From contig JAJAGP010000181.1 of assembly GCA_025084515.1 (NCBI GenBank), positions 1-64,000 of the forward strand: a stretch of 64,000 nt of DNA. Direction: 5' to 3'. The notes beneath the pieces are model-generated. The model saw nothing but the letters and a program-made list of their open reading frames with translations, did no database searches and had not been told where the DNA came from. How positions within the stretch are numbered: position 1 is the stretch's first letter; each line of letters starts with the position of its first letter. This DNA is from Ancistrus triradiatus. Taxonomy: Eukaryota > Chordata > Actinopteri > Siluriformes > Loricariidae. Positions 12,220-64,000 of the stretch are shown here, one piece after another. A program made the translations under genes and the position numbers.

Positions 12220-13195
12220 ATGGTAAGAGGATCACCAATTCCACCATTGTTGCGCAAAACGATAGTGCAGCAATACCAGAATGGTGTTACCCAGCGTAAA
12301 ATAGCAAAGACTTAAGTTATCATCATCAGCCGTGCATAACATCATCAAAAGATTCAGAGAATCTGGAACAATCGCTGTGCGTAAGGGTCAAGGCCGTAAA
12401 CCTCTACTGGATGCTCGTGATCTCCGGGCCCTTAAATGTCACTGCACCTCAGGAATACTTCCGAAAAGCATTGTCAGTGAATACAATCCACCGTGCCATC
12501 CGCTGTTGCCAGCTGAAACTCTACAGTGCAAAGGGGAAGCCATTTCTAAGCAAGCTCCACAAGCTCAGATGTTTGCACTGGGCCAGGGGTCATTTAAAAT
12601 GGAGTGTGGCAAAATGGAAGACTGTTCTGTCGTCAGATGAGTCACAATTTGAAGTTCTTTAGGGAACACTGGGACGGCAGACCCAGTCACCAGAGAGGAC
12701 AAGGATAACCCAAGTTGTTATCAACGCTCCGTTCAGAAGCCTGCATCACTGATGGTATGGGATCGCATGAGTGCTTGTGGCTTGGGCAGCTTGCATGTCT
12801 GGAAAGGCACCATTAATGCAGAGAACTATGTTCAGGTTCTAGAACAACATATGCTCCCATCTAGACGTCATCTCTTTCAGGGAAGACCCTGCATTTTTCA
12901 ACAAGATAATGGCAGACCACATTCTGCAGCAATCACAACATCATGGCTACGTAGGAGAAGGATCCGGGTACTGAAATGGCCAGCCTGCAGTAAAGATCTT
13001 TCACCTATAGAGAACATTTGGCGCATTATAAAGAAGGTGCGACAAAGAAGGCCCAAGATGATTGAACAGTTAGAGGCCTGTATTAGACATGAATGGGAGA
13101 GCATTCCTATTTCTAAACTTGAGAAACTGGTCTCCTCTGTCCCCAGACCTCTGTTGAGAGTTGTAAGAAGAAGGGGGGATGCCACACAGTGGTAA
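12220..13195 (+). pseudogene. Tc1-C transposase (DD34E), frame broken
   Basis: Tc1 transposase cuts and pastes the element at TA sites. The N-terminal helix-turn-helix part starts at 12220 (MVRGSPIPPLLRKT..) and is interrupted by a stop near 12313. The middle frame at 12411-12662 ends SSDESQFEVL, containing the first catalytic Asp. The C-terminal frame 12752-13195 (147 residues) contains FQQDNGRPHSA with the second Asp and LSPIENIWR with the Glu, exactly 34 residues apart. At least one stop and a frameshift at about 12660 separate the pieces, so no active enzyme is expected. Otherwise the pieces cover most of a ~330-residue protein. Confidence 0.88.
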
Positions 13196-13460
13196 AAATG
13201 GCCTTGTCCCAACTTTTTTGGGATTTGTTGATGCCATGAAATTTTGAAACAACATATTTTTCCCTTAAAATGATACATTCTCTCAGTTTAACTTTTGATC
13301 TGTGATTCGTGTTCTATTCTGAATGAAATATTAGATGTTGGCACCTCCACATCATTGCATTCAGTTTTTATTCACAATTTGTTAGTGTCCAACTTTTCTG
13401 AATCCAGTTTGTAGGAGAAAATGTACAATCAGTGGCAACTAAATACTTTTTTGCCCCATG

Positions 13461-14087
13461 TATATATATATAGAAAAAAAAAAAAGAAAAACGATAGAGA
13501 GGATAGAGACGACCGACGAGATGAGGCAGAGCAGAGATAGATGATAGAGAGGGGAGAGAAAAAGAGAGAAATATATAGAGAGATATAGAGACAAGAAAAT
13601 AAATCCCACAAACACACACACACACACCACAAACCACACAAACATACAGACATATACATACATAAATATACATAACATAAACACACACACACACACACAT
13701 TACACCACATACATATATATATAATACACACATACATATATATATATATAGATAATAATACACAATACATACACACATATGTAAATAATAAATCAATAAC
13801 AGTTAACAGGACATTTCTAATCAAATATGTAGGTTGTGTGTGTGGGTGTGTGGTGTTAACGATATATATATAGATAATATATATTATATATTATATATAT
13901 ATATATATATATCTATATATATGTGTGTGTGTGATTATTTTAAGAGTAGAGAGAAGAGACGTAGAGAGGAGTAGAGAGAGATGAGAGAGAGACGAAAACA
14001 AACAAAAACAGGAGAGAGGATAGAGGTGATAGAGATAGATATGGGGGTGTGGGGGGGGGGTGGGGGCTGTGTGGGTGGGGGTGTGTG

Positions 14088-14157
<70 letters not shown>

Positions 14158-14172
14158 CACACACTCGTATAA
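13461..14172. repeat. Microsatellite cluster (CA, TA, GA, GT)
   Basis: Runs of (CA)n, (TA)n and GA-rich sequence alternate. At 14083-14164 a GT run, about 55 bp of AT, and an AC run form an inverted structure. Open frames here encode only low-complexity peptides and are not genes. Confidence 0.9.
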
Positions 14173-14580
14173 AATATATAATATATTTTGTAATATTATA
14201 TATGTGTTTCACCAAAATTTTGGTCACAGGTACCCTCCTGTGTGCAGTTTATTCTTCAGATGATTTTTGATGATATCAGTGCATCATGACCAACATAATC
14301 ATAACTCTGTGTAATAATAAATCAATAACAGTCAACAGGACATTTCTAATCAAAGCACCTGTTAAAGAATCACTGACATTCATCACCTGGTATAGAAGTT
14401 CAATCCAACAAAGCACATTCAGCATGTTCATTTTAAATTAAATGAGTCTGTAAGTAACATCAAATTAAGTTTCATACATCTTTACATTTGTGGACAATTG
14501 TGTGACAGAATCCCAGCTATTTGAACACCTCAAAACATTGTTATTTTCAGTTCAAGAAAGAAAGTGTTCTGTATGTAATT

Positions 14581-14981
14581 ACCGTATTTTTCAGACCATA
14601 AGGCGCACTTAAAATCCTTTAACTTTCTCAAAAATTCGACAGTGTGCCTTAAAATGCGGTGCGTCTAATGTATGAATTAATTCTGGTTATGCTTTCTGAC
14701 GTAGAACCGATTGTAGATGGTACACGGCGTTCATAAATCTGTCAAAATGTTTTAGCATGGCCTTGGTAAGTTACGAAGCTTACGGCAACCGTAGTGCGCA
14801 GCATCGCGGAGTAATACGGTATGTGCTTCAGCATTAGGGTACGTGCATTCATTCATTCATTTTCGAAGCGGATTTCAAACTCAACGCTATCAGTCACGCA
14901 GTAATGAAAATATACCCGTTAGCAGCCGATCGTTGATATTGCGTTTTATAATCCGGTGCGCTTTATGGTCCGAAAAATACG
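14581..14981. mobile_element. MITE with 28-bp terminal inverted repeats
   Basis: The left end accgtatttttcagaccata… and the right end …tggtccgaaaaatacggt are inverted repeats over 28 bp with two mismatches. The ~400-bp interior has no coding capacity. The target duplication is unclear. The superfamily is uncertain; the ends recall widespread vertebrate MITEs. Confidence 0.75.
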
Positions 14982-14984
14982 GTT

Positions 14985-15636
14985 TGCACTCTTTTACAGA
15001 TGAGTTATAATATATTATTTTTAAACCAATGTGATATATTTTTTATTATTCAGGGACAACCCCCACATGTAATTATGTACCACTAAAGAATTTGACTAAT
15101 ATTTAACTGATTTTCACAGTGGGGAGATGAAAACAATGATGGTGTGAGAGAAAATAATGCATTTACAACATATCGCTCTCAATCCAAATCCCAATAGCAT
15201 TAAAATAGGAATTCACTTAAAAATTTTTAGGGGCACCAAGGAATGTGACAAAAAGTATATTCCCCTACCCCCAAGTCATTCCACTCAGTTGCATAAACAA
15301 ACACCGTAATCCACAGAAATAAACGCTCAAGTCTGTACACGACATTTACAATCAACATCTAACAGCTTTCAATCATTCCCACAGTCACAAAAGAAAAGAA
15401 AATAGTATTTTTTTGGTAACCACAACACTAAAAAAAAGTGTTCAACATCTAGCTAAACATTTCCAAATACAACTAGCTCTGTTGGAATATTCAAATATGG
15501 GTGTCACCTCTGAAGTTCTGGGGACCGACTGACCTGCACAGTTTTATGGTTTCTTTTCAGCTCGATATGAACTTCTTCATGAGTTCATGTGCTGGGCAGT
15601 AGGCCCTGAGGATTGGAGTCAAGGAATCCTGATTTA
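14985..15636. other. AT-rich DNA, no gene recognised
   Basis: No open frame of note, splice pair or repeat family was recognised. Confidence 0.4.
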
Positions 15637-18464
15637 CAGTGCAAGTTTGTGAACCCTTTATTTATCCATTATTTCTGCATGAATATGCCCTAAAACATCA
15701 TCAGATTTTCAAGTCCTGAAAGTAGATTTAAAAAAATCCAGTTAAACAAATGAGTCTAAAATATTATACTTGATCATTTATTTATTGAGGAAAATGATCC
15801 AATATTACATATTAGTCAGTGGCAAAAGTATGTGAACTGCTAGGATTAGCAGTCGATTTGAAGGTGAAATTAGAGTCAGGTGTTTTCAATCAATGGGATG
15901 ACAATCAGGTGTGAGTATTTACCCTGTTTTATTTAAATAACAGGGATCTATCAACGTCTGCTCTTCACAACACACGTTTGTGGAAGTGTATCATGGCATG
16001 AACAAAAGAGATTTCTGAGGACCTCAGAAAAAGAGTTGTTGATGTTCATCATGCTGGAAAAGGTTACAAAACCATCTCTAAACAGTTTGGACTCTACCAA
16101 TCTACAGTAAGGCAGATTGTGTACAAATGGAGGACTTCAAGACCACTGTTACCCACCCCAGGAGTGGTGGACCAACAAAGATCACTCCAAGAGCAAGGCG
16201 TGCAATAGTTGGATAGGTCACAAAGGACCCCAGGGTAACTTCTAAGCAACTGAAGAACTCTCTCACATTGGCTAAAGTTAATGTTCAAGATTCAGAAGAG
16301 CACTGAACAACAATAGTGTCCATGGCAGGGTTGCAAGGAGAAAGCCACTGCTCTCCAAAAAGAACATTGCTGCCCATCTGCAGTTTTCTAAAGATGACAT
16401 GGACGAGCCCGAATGATATTGGAGGATGTTTTGTGGAAGGATGAGACCAAAATAGAACTTTTTTGTTTGTCGCCATCTAAAAAAACAATGGTGAATCGTG
16501 AAAACAAAGAAAAAGAGTTTTTAGGACCCAATCGCAGTTAGCTCCACATGGAATTGGTGAACCAAAAATGAAAATCAAGAAATAAAACAATGGTTCACAC
16601 AAATGAATAAATAAATAGACCCAAAAACAGGAGTTTCAGCGGCTGAGGATCGAACCCTGTATGGACGTGTGGGTTGACGCCATGTAAACCCAACACTCCA
16701 TTCGGCCACTGAAGAAATAACCAGGCTGAGAGGCTATGCCGTTAGCGTATGATGCCCCTATGCCGATCAATGCTTAAAGCGTACCTACACTACGCTGAAA
16801 GCGTACAGGTCCGCGCATGCGCAGTACGGCTGCACTCGGCGATTCCACAGTGAACAGGAACGTGCTCAGAGAACAGAGGCGCTATATATTAGGCACTACT
16901 GACACTGAGTGCCAAACCATACAATACGGAACTAACACGAAAGGAAATTAGATCGTGCCAAGCGGGAAACCGAAGATCTGGACCACACTCAGCAGAAGCG
17001 AGGGCGACCTAAGGCGCCGTCGCGATTTAGGAACCGCTAAGGGAGATGGGGCGAGGTGAGCTGCGAGGGAATTATTTACAAACCCCAAGGCTGCGCAAAG
17101 CAATGCACGGTTCTCTGAAACAACGGAGCATGGGAAGAATACGCAAATGTGAAGCGATTCACGGTCCTCCGTGCGCAGGGCCTGCAAGACGTGTTGCAGC
17201 ACCAGGCCAGTATGGACGGAGCATGAAACAGACGCTCGAAAAAATAACGAGGGATGGTGCCGAACATTACACAGCGAAACCTGCAATGATAGATCACCAA
17301 CAGGAGGAAGCAACAAAGGCCACGTCACCGCAATGCGACGGGGGCAAGATGGATAAGCTGCCCAGGGACCGGTGACCTAGGGAAATCTGACCCCACCCTG
17401 ATCAGCTAAATCCCTACCTTACCTCGAGCCTTGCGACGCTACGAAGCTGGCTCTCTTCAAATAGCGAGCTTGACCAGTCTCCCTCCTACCTGCGGTCACC
17501 GATCACGAGAGGTAAGCAACGCAGTAAGCAAGAGCATGTGAGGCATAGAATTAGCTACGGCAACAAGGACAGCAGGCTAGCGCGTGTACTCATGTGTGCA
17601 TAAGGTGATGGTAAGACACCAATTGAGCTCAGGAGCCTTCTCAAATACCTGGGCCAGCAGGTGCTGAAAATTTGGCAATTAATGCCACGTTAATCGGTGT
17701 TTGTGAGCCACAAAACACCGTAAGAGCGTAGGGACAATTATTGGAGCCGATGCTGCCCTCTATCGTCCACCAGGACGAAGGGCAGCCCAACCCCTTACAT
17801 TTTTGGCCTAAAAGAAAAGCATTATGCTTTGAGAAAGAAAAACATTGCATTCCAGCATATGAACCTTATCCCAACTGTGAAACATTGTGGTGGTAGTATC
17901 ATGGTTTGGGCCTGTTTTGCTACATCTGGGCCAGGACGGTTCGCCATCAATGATGGAACAATGAATTCTGAATTGTATCTGAGAATTCTAAAGGAAAATA
18001 TCAGGACATCTGTCCATGAACTGAATCTCAAGAGAAGGTGGGTCATGCAGCAAGACAACGACCCTAAGCACACAAGTCGTTCACCCAAAAATGGTTAAAG
18101 AAGTATAAAGATAATGTTTTGGAATGGCCAAGACAAAGTCCTGACCTTAATCCAATCGAAATGTTGTGGAAGGACCTGAAGCAGTTATTTTGAGGAAACC
18201 CACCAATATCCCAGAGTTGAAGGTGTCCCGAGGGTGTCACACCAGATACTGAAAGCACAGGTTCACATACTTTTGCCACTTACACTATATACACATACAT
18301 ATACACACACACATACTACATAATATAATATATATATGTAATATTGGATCATTTTCCTCAATAAATAAGTGACTAAGTATAATATTTTTGTCATATGTTT
18401 TATGTCATATTTATGCAGAAATATAGAAAATTCTAAAGGGTTCACAAACTTTCAAGCACCACTG
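15637..18464 (+). mobile_element. Tc1-A element (copy 2), split by a solo LTR
   Basis: The left repeat starts at 15637 after a TA; the right repeat ends …aagcaccactg at 18464 before a TA. Transposase pieces at 16000-16460 and 17825-18200 include the box with the second Asp ([12 protein letters not shown]). A 1336-bp LTR was inserted in the middle of the transposase, and other stops exist. Confidence 0.88.
16464..17799 (-). mobile_element. Solo LTR (1336 bp) inserted in Tc1-A
   Basis: The boundaries are TG...CA (tgtttgtcgcc at the left, ccccttaca at the right) with a 5-bp duplication ttttt (16459-16463 and 17800-17804). The transposase sequence resumes exactly after it. The LTR shares cagttagctccacatgga and ctgaggatcgaaccct with the other LTRs of the window, so it belongs to the same broad group as 6598-7935. 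Confidence 0.85.
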
Positions 18465-18735
18465 TAAATACCATGGTAATATTTTAAACAAAAACAAAAA
18501 ATCACTTTACATTAAAAAGATTAAGAAAATTGCTACATGCACAGGATGCATGGTAAAGTGAAGATTTCTTTCTTGGTTTTTGCACTCTTAAATCACTCTC
18601 CATCTGGCACACTTATTTTGTCAGTGTTGGGGCATCACAAACACGTGACTGGGTTGTCATATATCTAACCCTTTTAAATAAAGAAAGCAGTGAAGGAGAA
18701 CAAAAGTGTGTGTTGAGAAAGGAAGCTTCAGACTC
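18465..18735 (-). other. nampt: nampt 3' UTR region
   Basis: About 270 bp lie between the nampt stop codon and the Tc1-A copy. The 3' UTR of vertebrate nampt is long, so transcription may continue into the transposon. No AATAAA is visible in this stretch on the minus strand. Confidence 0.4.
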
Positions 18736-60411
<41,676 letters not shown>

Positions 60412-60817
60412 TTAAAGCAAAGAAGACTTGTACATTATGTATATTATTTTGTACTTTAAAGATAATACAAATGTAAATAATTGTAAACTGATCCGATTTT
60501 AGCTCATCTATTCTCTGAATCAAACATACAGTTAAGGAACCTTTGGAAGTATATGTTAATAAATATAATTTACAAACAATGTGATCGTAATGAGAGCCCT
60601 TTACATTAAGTGGCAACTATAACCATGACTGCCAAATACATCAATCACATCCAAAGCAGTTCTTGCAAAATTTAAACTATTACTTAATATAAGTTTAATA
60701 CAGTCCAACAGTAATCTTGGATTACACCAAATGAATGTAACTTTATAGGAGTGTACCAAATGGGTTATATGTACAGTTCTCAAGGGGAAGCATTACAATT
60801 ATTCATGATAATCTATA

Positions 60818-61830
60818 CAGTGGTGCTTGAAAGTTTGTGAACCCTTTACAATTTTCTATATTTCTGCATGAATATGACTTAAAACATCATCAGATTTTCA
60901 CACAAAGTCCTAAAAGTGATAAAGAGAACCCCGTTAAACAAACGAGACAAAAATATTATACATGGTCATTTATTTGTTGAGGAAAATTATCCAATATTAC
61001 ACATTTGTGAGTGGCAAAAGTATGTGAACCTCTAAGATTAGCAGTTAATTTGAAGGTGAAATTAGAGTCAGGTGTTTTCAATCAATGTGATGACAATCAG
61101 GTGTGTGTTGGCATCCTGTTTTATTTAAAGAACAGGAATCTATCAAAGTCTGCTCTTCACAACACATGTTTGTGGAAGTGTATCATGGCACAAACAAAGG
61201 AGATTTCTGAGGACCTCAGAAAAAGAGTTGTTGATGCTCATCAGGCTGGAAAAAGGTTACAAAACCATCTCTAAATAGTTTGGACTCCACCAATCCACGG
61301 TCAGACAGATTGTGTACAAATGGAGGAAATTCAAGACCATTCTTACCCTCCCCAGGAGTTGTGGACCATCAAAGATCACTCCAAGAGCAAGGCATGTAAT
61401 AGTTGGCGAGGTCACAAAGGACCCCAGGGTAACTTATAAGCAAATGAAGGCCTCTCTCACATTGGCTCATGTTAATGTTCATGAGCCCACCATCAGAAGA
61501 ACACTGAAAAACAATGGTGTGCATGGCAGGGTTGCAAGGAGAAAGCCACTGCTCTCCAGAAAGAACATTGCTGCTCGTCTGCAGTTTGCTAAAGATAGGC
61601 TAACAGAAGGCTATTGGAAGAATGTTTTGTAGACAGATGAGACCAAAATAGAACTTTTGGTTTTAAAGAAAAGCGTTTATGTTTTGGAGAAAGGAAACAC
61701 GACATTCCAGCATATTACCTTATGTCCCATCTGTGAAACATGTGGTGGTATATCATGGGTTTTTGGGCCTGTTTTGCGCATCTGGGCCAGGACGCTTTTT
61801 TGCCATCATTGATGGAACTATGCACCACTG
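60818..61830 (+). mobile_element. Tc1-A element (copy 6), 3' deleted
   Basis: The left repeat starts after TA at 60816. Frames give EISEDLRKRVVDAHQAGKR (61193-61255) and KWRKFKTILTLPRSCGPSKI (61318-61632). After GPGRF…DGTM the sequence jumps directly to caccactg at 61823-61830 and a TA, so the last third of the transposase was lost internally. It lies upstream of nampt exon 5 in intron 4. Confidence 0.9.
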
Positions 61831-61832
61831 TA

Positions 61833-62165
61833 TCATAAAACTGCACACAACATATTTTATTAACATTACGGATTGCATCCCCTCAAATAAGAAATCTTCA
61901 CTTCACTCTCTCATTTACATTGCCTTATTATTTTTTTACCCTAAAATCTAAAAGTATTACACTTCTATTTTTTTTTATTGTACTGTTGGCAAGCTTTTGA
62001 CTATTTTTCATGGAGCCACAAGATAAAAACATAAACTAAGCTCCAATTGGGAACCCATGCTCTTCTGGGTGCGACTAGACACAAGATTAATTAATAAAAA
62101 CAGTAGGCAGTATAAACATCATTCAAAGTAGCAATTGTATGCACGATGGAAACTTGTTTCATACT
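61833..62165. other. AT-rich, no gene
   Basis: No feature recognised in nampt intron 4. Confidence 0.4.
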
Positions 62166-63122
62166 CCCGAAACGGATTCAGACACCCTCCAAAGTTTTAA
62201 GTCTAGGCTAAAGACATACCTATTTACGCAGGCTTTTTACTAGATTTAGACCAGGTTGCATGGCTTGGGTCGCTGGGGCCGGAGTCTGGAGTCATGTCTG
62301 GCTTGCCTGCCTTGTCGGCTAGCCGGGAGTGTCGAGTGGGCGGTCTGGCTGAACTAGGCTACGGTCCTCGTGAACTTGACTCATCCATCCTTGCCTTAGA
62401 ATAAGGGCAGAGCTGGGGGTTCATAGTCAAAGAGTCTTATGGTGATCAGAGACGTTGGGTTGCTGTCTTCTGTCGCTCGTGGGGTTGCCAATGTCTCATG
62501 TGATCCCTCTTGGCTGTGTTACCTACCAGTTCTCCTCTTTCTAGCTTTCTAGCTATGCTGCTATAGCTAATGCTGCCGGGGTCTCATGCTACACTTGGCA
62601 TCAGTGATTGACATGGCATCAGTGATTGTTAATAAACACTGTGCTCTAATCAATAACTAATTACATTCTGTTTTCTCTCCGTCTGTGTTCGGCAGTTCCG
62701 GCCCCACACATGATTTCATCTGATTGAGCTCCACTGTGCCTATTTCCCATTTTATTCGACCATTAAACTCCTGACTTAGTTTTCGCTTTATATTTATCAT
62801 CGATCCCCGGCACATTGTTTTCTTAATGTGATGTGCATACTTCACATCTATTCGAACTTTTACTCCATGACTGTTAGTTCGCTCTTTTTTCTAGATTTAT
62901 CATCTATGCCGCCCAGGAGGTTGGGTCCTTTTGAGTCTTGCCTCCCAAGGTTTCTGCTAGAACTATGGAGTTTTTCTTGGCCACTTTCGCCCTAGGCTTG
63001 CTCAATTTGGGATTGGACGTAGTTATTAGGAAATAATCTAAACTTGTAAAGTTGCTTTGAGACAATGCTCCATTGTAAAAAAGCGCTATATAAATAAATC
63101 TGACTTGACTTGACTTGACTTG
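62166..63122 (+). mobile_element. L2 3' end
   Basis: It matches the 3' UTR of the other L2 copies (acggattcagacaccctcc to gcgctatataaataaatctg and a tgacttgact tail). No coding part remains. Confidence 0.88.
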
Positions 63123-63425
63123 TTTAACAGTTAGGTTAAGACCTGCAGTTGAACTGTAAATGTTAATAGGCACCAAGTTAACTTACCTTACTACTGGTTA
63201 CATACCCAAATAGACCAATAACCATAAACACACCCTGACCTGCATGACCTGTCAATCAAATTAAATCCCCATATCTAGCTTGTAACCCCAAAGGTATATA
63301 TACATATTATAATTCAATCAGGATTTAAGCCATAATCACAGTTCAGAGACAGTTCTGTTTCAGTTTTAGATAGGCTTTTCGCAGTTTTAGATCCACTGTT
63401 TGTTTGTTTTTTTATTTATATGTTG
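63123..63425. other. nampt intron 4, no gene
   Basis: No feature recognised. Confidence 0.35.
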
Positions 63426-63429
63426 CATA

Positions 63430-63560
63430 TTATTGCGCTCATGGTGGCGCAGTTTTTTAGCACCTTTTAGCACATATGAAGTTTGCATGTTCTGCCCATG
63501 TCAGCGCAGGTTTTCCTCGGGTAATCGGGTTTCCTTTCAAATTCCAAAGATCTGTTAGGT
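63430..63560. repeat. Fish interspersed repeat fragment
   Basis: The wording catggtggcgcagttttt, agtttgcatgttctgccc and aatcgggtttcctttc resembles a common teleost dispersed repeat. Class not certain. Confidence 0.55.
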
Positions 63561-63644
63561 CAACATTTATCTCTTCCCTTCATGAAAGTGCCCTTCAAGT
63601 CTGTGTCCCGTGTTTACAGATAGGCCCAAGCTTCCCCACAACCC

Positions 63645-63705
63645 TGTATTACAATGCTTGAAAGTGAACCCATCAGAATTTTCTATATTTCTGTGTATAC
63701 ACTGC
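63645..63705 (+). mobile_element. Tc1-A terminal-repeat remnant
   Basis: tgcttgaaagtgaacccatc and agaattttctatatttctg match the left end of Tc1-A; nothing more of the element follows. The rest of the window to 64000 shows no gene. Confidence 0.65.
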
Positions 63706-64000
63706 CCAATACTTTATGAACTTTATAGCATCGTACACATCATCCATGAAGTACATTTGGCATGGCCAGGCAAACAGTCATGGAGGACATGCAGAGCAGG
63801 CCAACCCAAGAAACCAATATTTATTAGCAGTTTGGACTGATACCACTGTCCGAAAATAAACCGTAATATGATCGGATTTCGATCTGGCTGACTGGAGACA
63901 CATTTGACTAGTAAGTGTAAATGGTCACAATTCATGTGGTCTTATTCAGATACAATCCAGATACAAGATGCATGGAAAGAACACGTGGAAACAGGGTTTG

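Larger units (their letters stand above)
11718..13411 (+). mobile_element. Tc1-C transposon with long terminal repeats, DD34E transposase
   Basis: Terminal inverted repeats of about 200 bp begin caaagcggattccaaaaaag on the left and match the complement of the right end (cttttctgaatccagtttg). An internal direct repeat (aaatcccaaaaaag) gives IR/DR structure. The TA target is duplicated. The interior carries a nearly complete transposase at 12220-13195 and an L2 tail at 11982-12136 that disrupts the left repeat. Confidence 0.9.
11390..13460 (+). mobile_element. Tc1-B element 3' part (copy 2), split by Tc1-C
   Basis: The 3' section 11390-11717 (transposase C-terminal codons, then the region before the right repeat) breaks at a TA dinucleotide. 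It continues at 13414 as ggagaaaatgtacaatcag and ends with the terminal repeat ttttttgccccatg at 13460. The inserted Tc1-C duplicated the TA (11716-11717 and 13412-13413). The 5' half is missing. Confidence 0.82.

Noticed and set aside
13368..14270. Several hydrophobic Tyr/Ile/Cys-rich frames
   Set aside because: They are translations of CA, TA and GT microsatellites.
17046..17375. 109-residue plus-strand frame
   Set aside because: It lies wholly within the solo LTR 16464-17799 and has no protein similarity I recognise.

Overview
The window is repeat-rich vertebrate DNA and most probably comes from a ray-finned (teleost) fish. The signs are a split host gene with canonical GT-AG introns, many Tc1-like transposons, L2/CR1-type LINEs, hAT elements and Gypsy-type LTR elements. 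A more precise origin (catfish or another otophysan) is only a guess from repeat flavour. No bacterial, CRISPR or plasmid feature is present.

The only recognisable host gene is nampt (nicotinamide phosphoribosyltransferase), on the minus strand. Seven coding exons, numbered 5 to 11 after the human gene, lie at 60408-60250, 60125-59989, 57801-57576, 52416-52297, 52195-52055, 22762-22628 and 18849-18736. Joined, they give 343 residues without a stop, matching about residues 150-492 of the ~491-residue enzyme. All active-site residues I could place are present. Exons 1-4 must lie beyond position 64000. Introns 5 and 8 are only 124 and 101 bp, but intron 9 is about 29.3 kb and is packed with mobile DNA.

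Layout. 1-1685: broken retroviral env-like remnant (minus strand). 1686-6430: Tc1-A element split by an L2 that carries a poly-C tract, then part of a Tc1-B element. 6598-7935: solo LTR. 8759-10780: compact LTR element with only 357 bp inside. 11390-13460: L2 tail inside Tc1-C inside Tc1-B. 13460-14170: microsatellites. 14581-14981: MITE. 15637-18464: Tc1-A split by a solo LTR. 18736-22762: nampt exons 11 and 10. 22980-25660: mariner/Tc1 relics. 26246-36243: LTR retrotransposon inserted in a Tc1-A copy, containing inverted copies of its own LTR (with a hAT insertion) and gag. 36318-37330: Tc1-B. 37331-45975: two L2 elements, one inserted in the other. 45990-47139: another Tc1. 47160-49960: Tc1 relic split by a 2.2-kb solo LTR. 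50236-51706: Tc1-A. 52055-60408: nampt exons 9-5, whose introns hold a retroviral integrase/envelope relic, Tc1 copies, a 43-bp hAT miniature and an 823-bp hAT element. 60818-63122: Tc1-A and an L2 3' end.

The mobile elements do not form a functional system. Every transposase, reverse transcriptase, gag or envelope reading frame I could follow is broken or truncated. The most informative content is the clean order of nested insertions with target-site duplications. Several structures also look like possible long-read assembly errors: the poly-C tract, the noisy L2 copy and the inverted LTR/gag arms.
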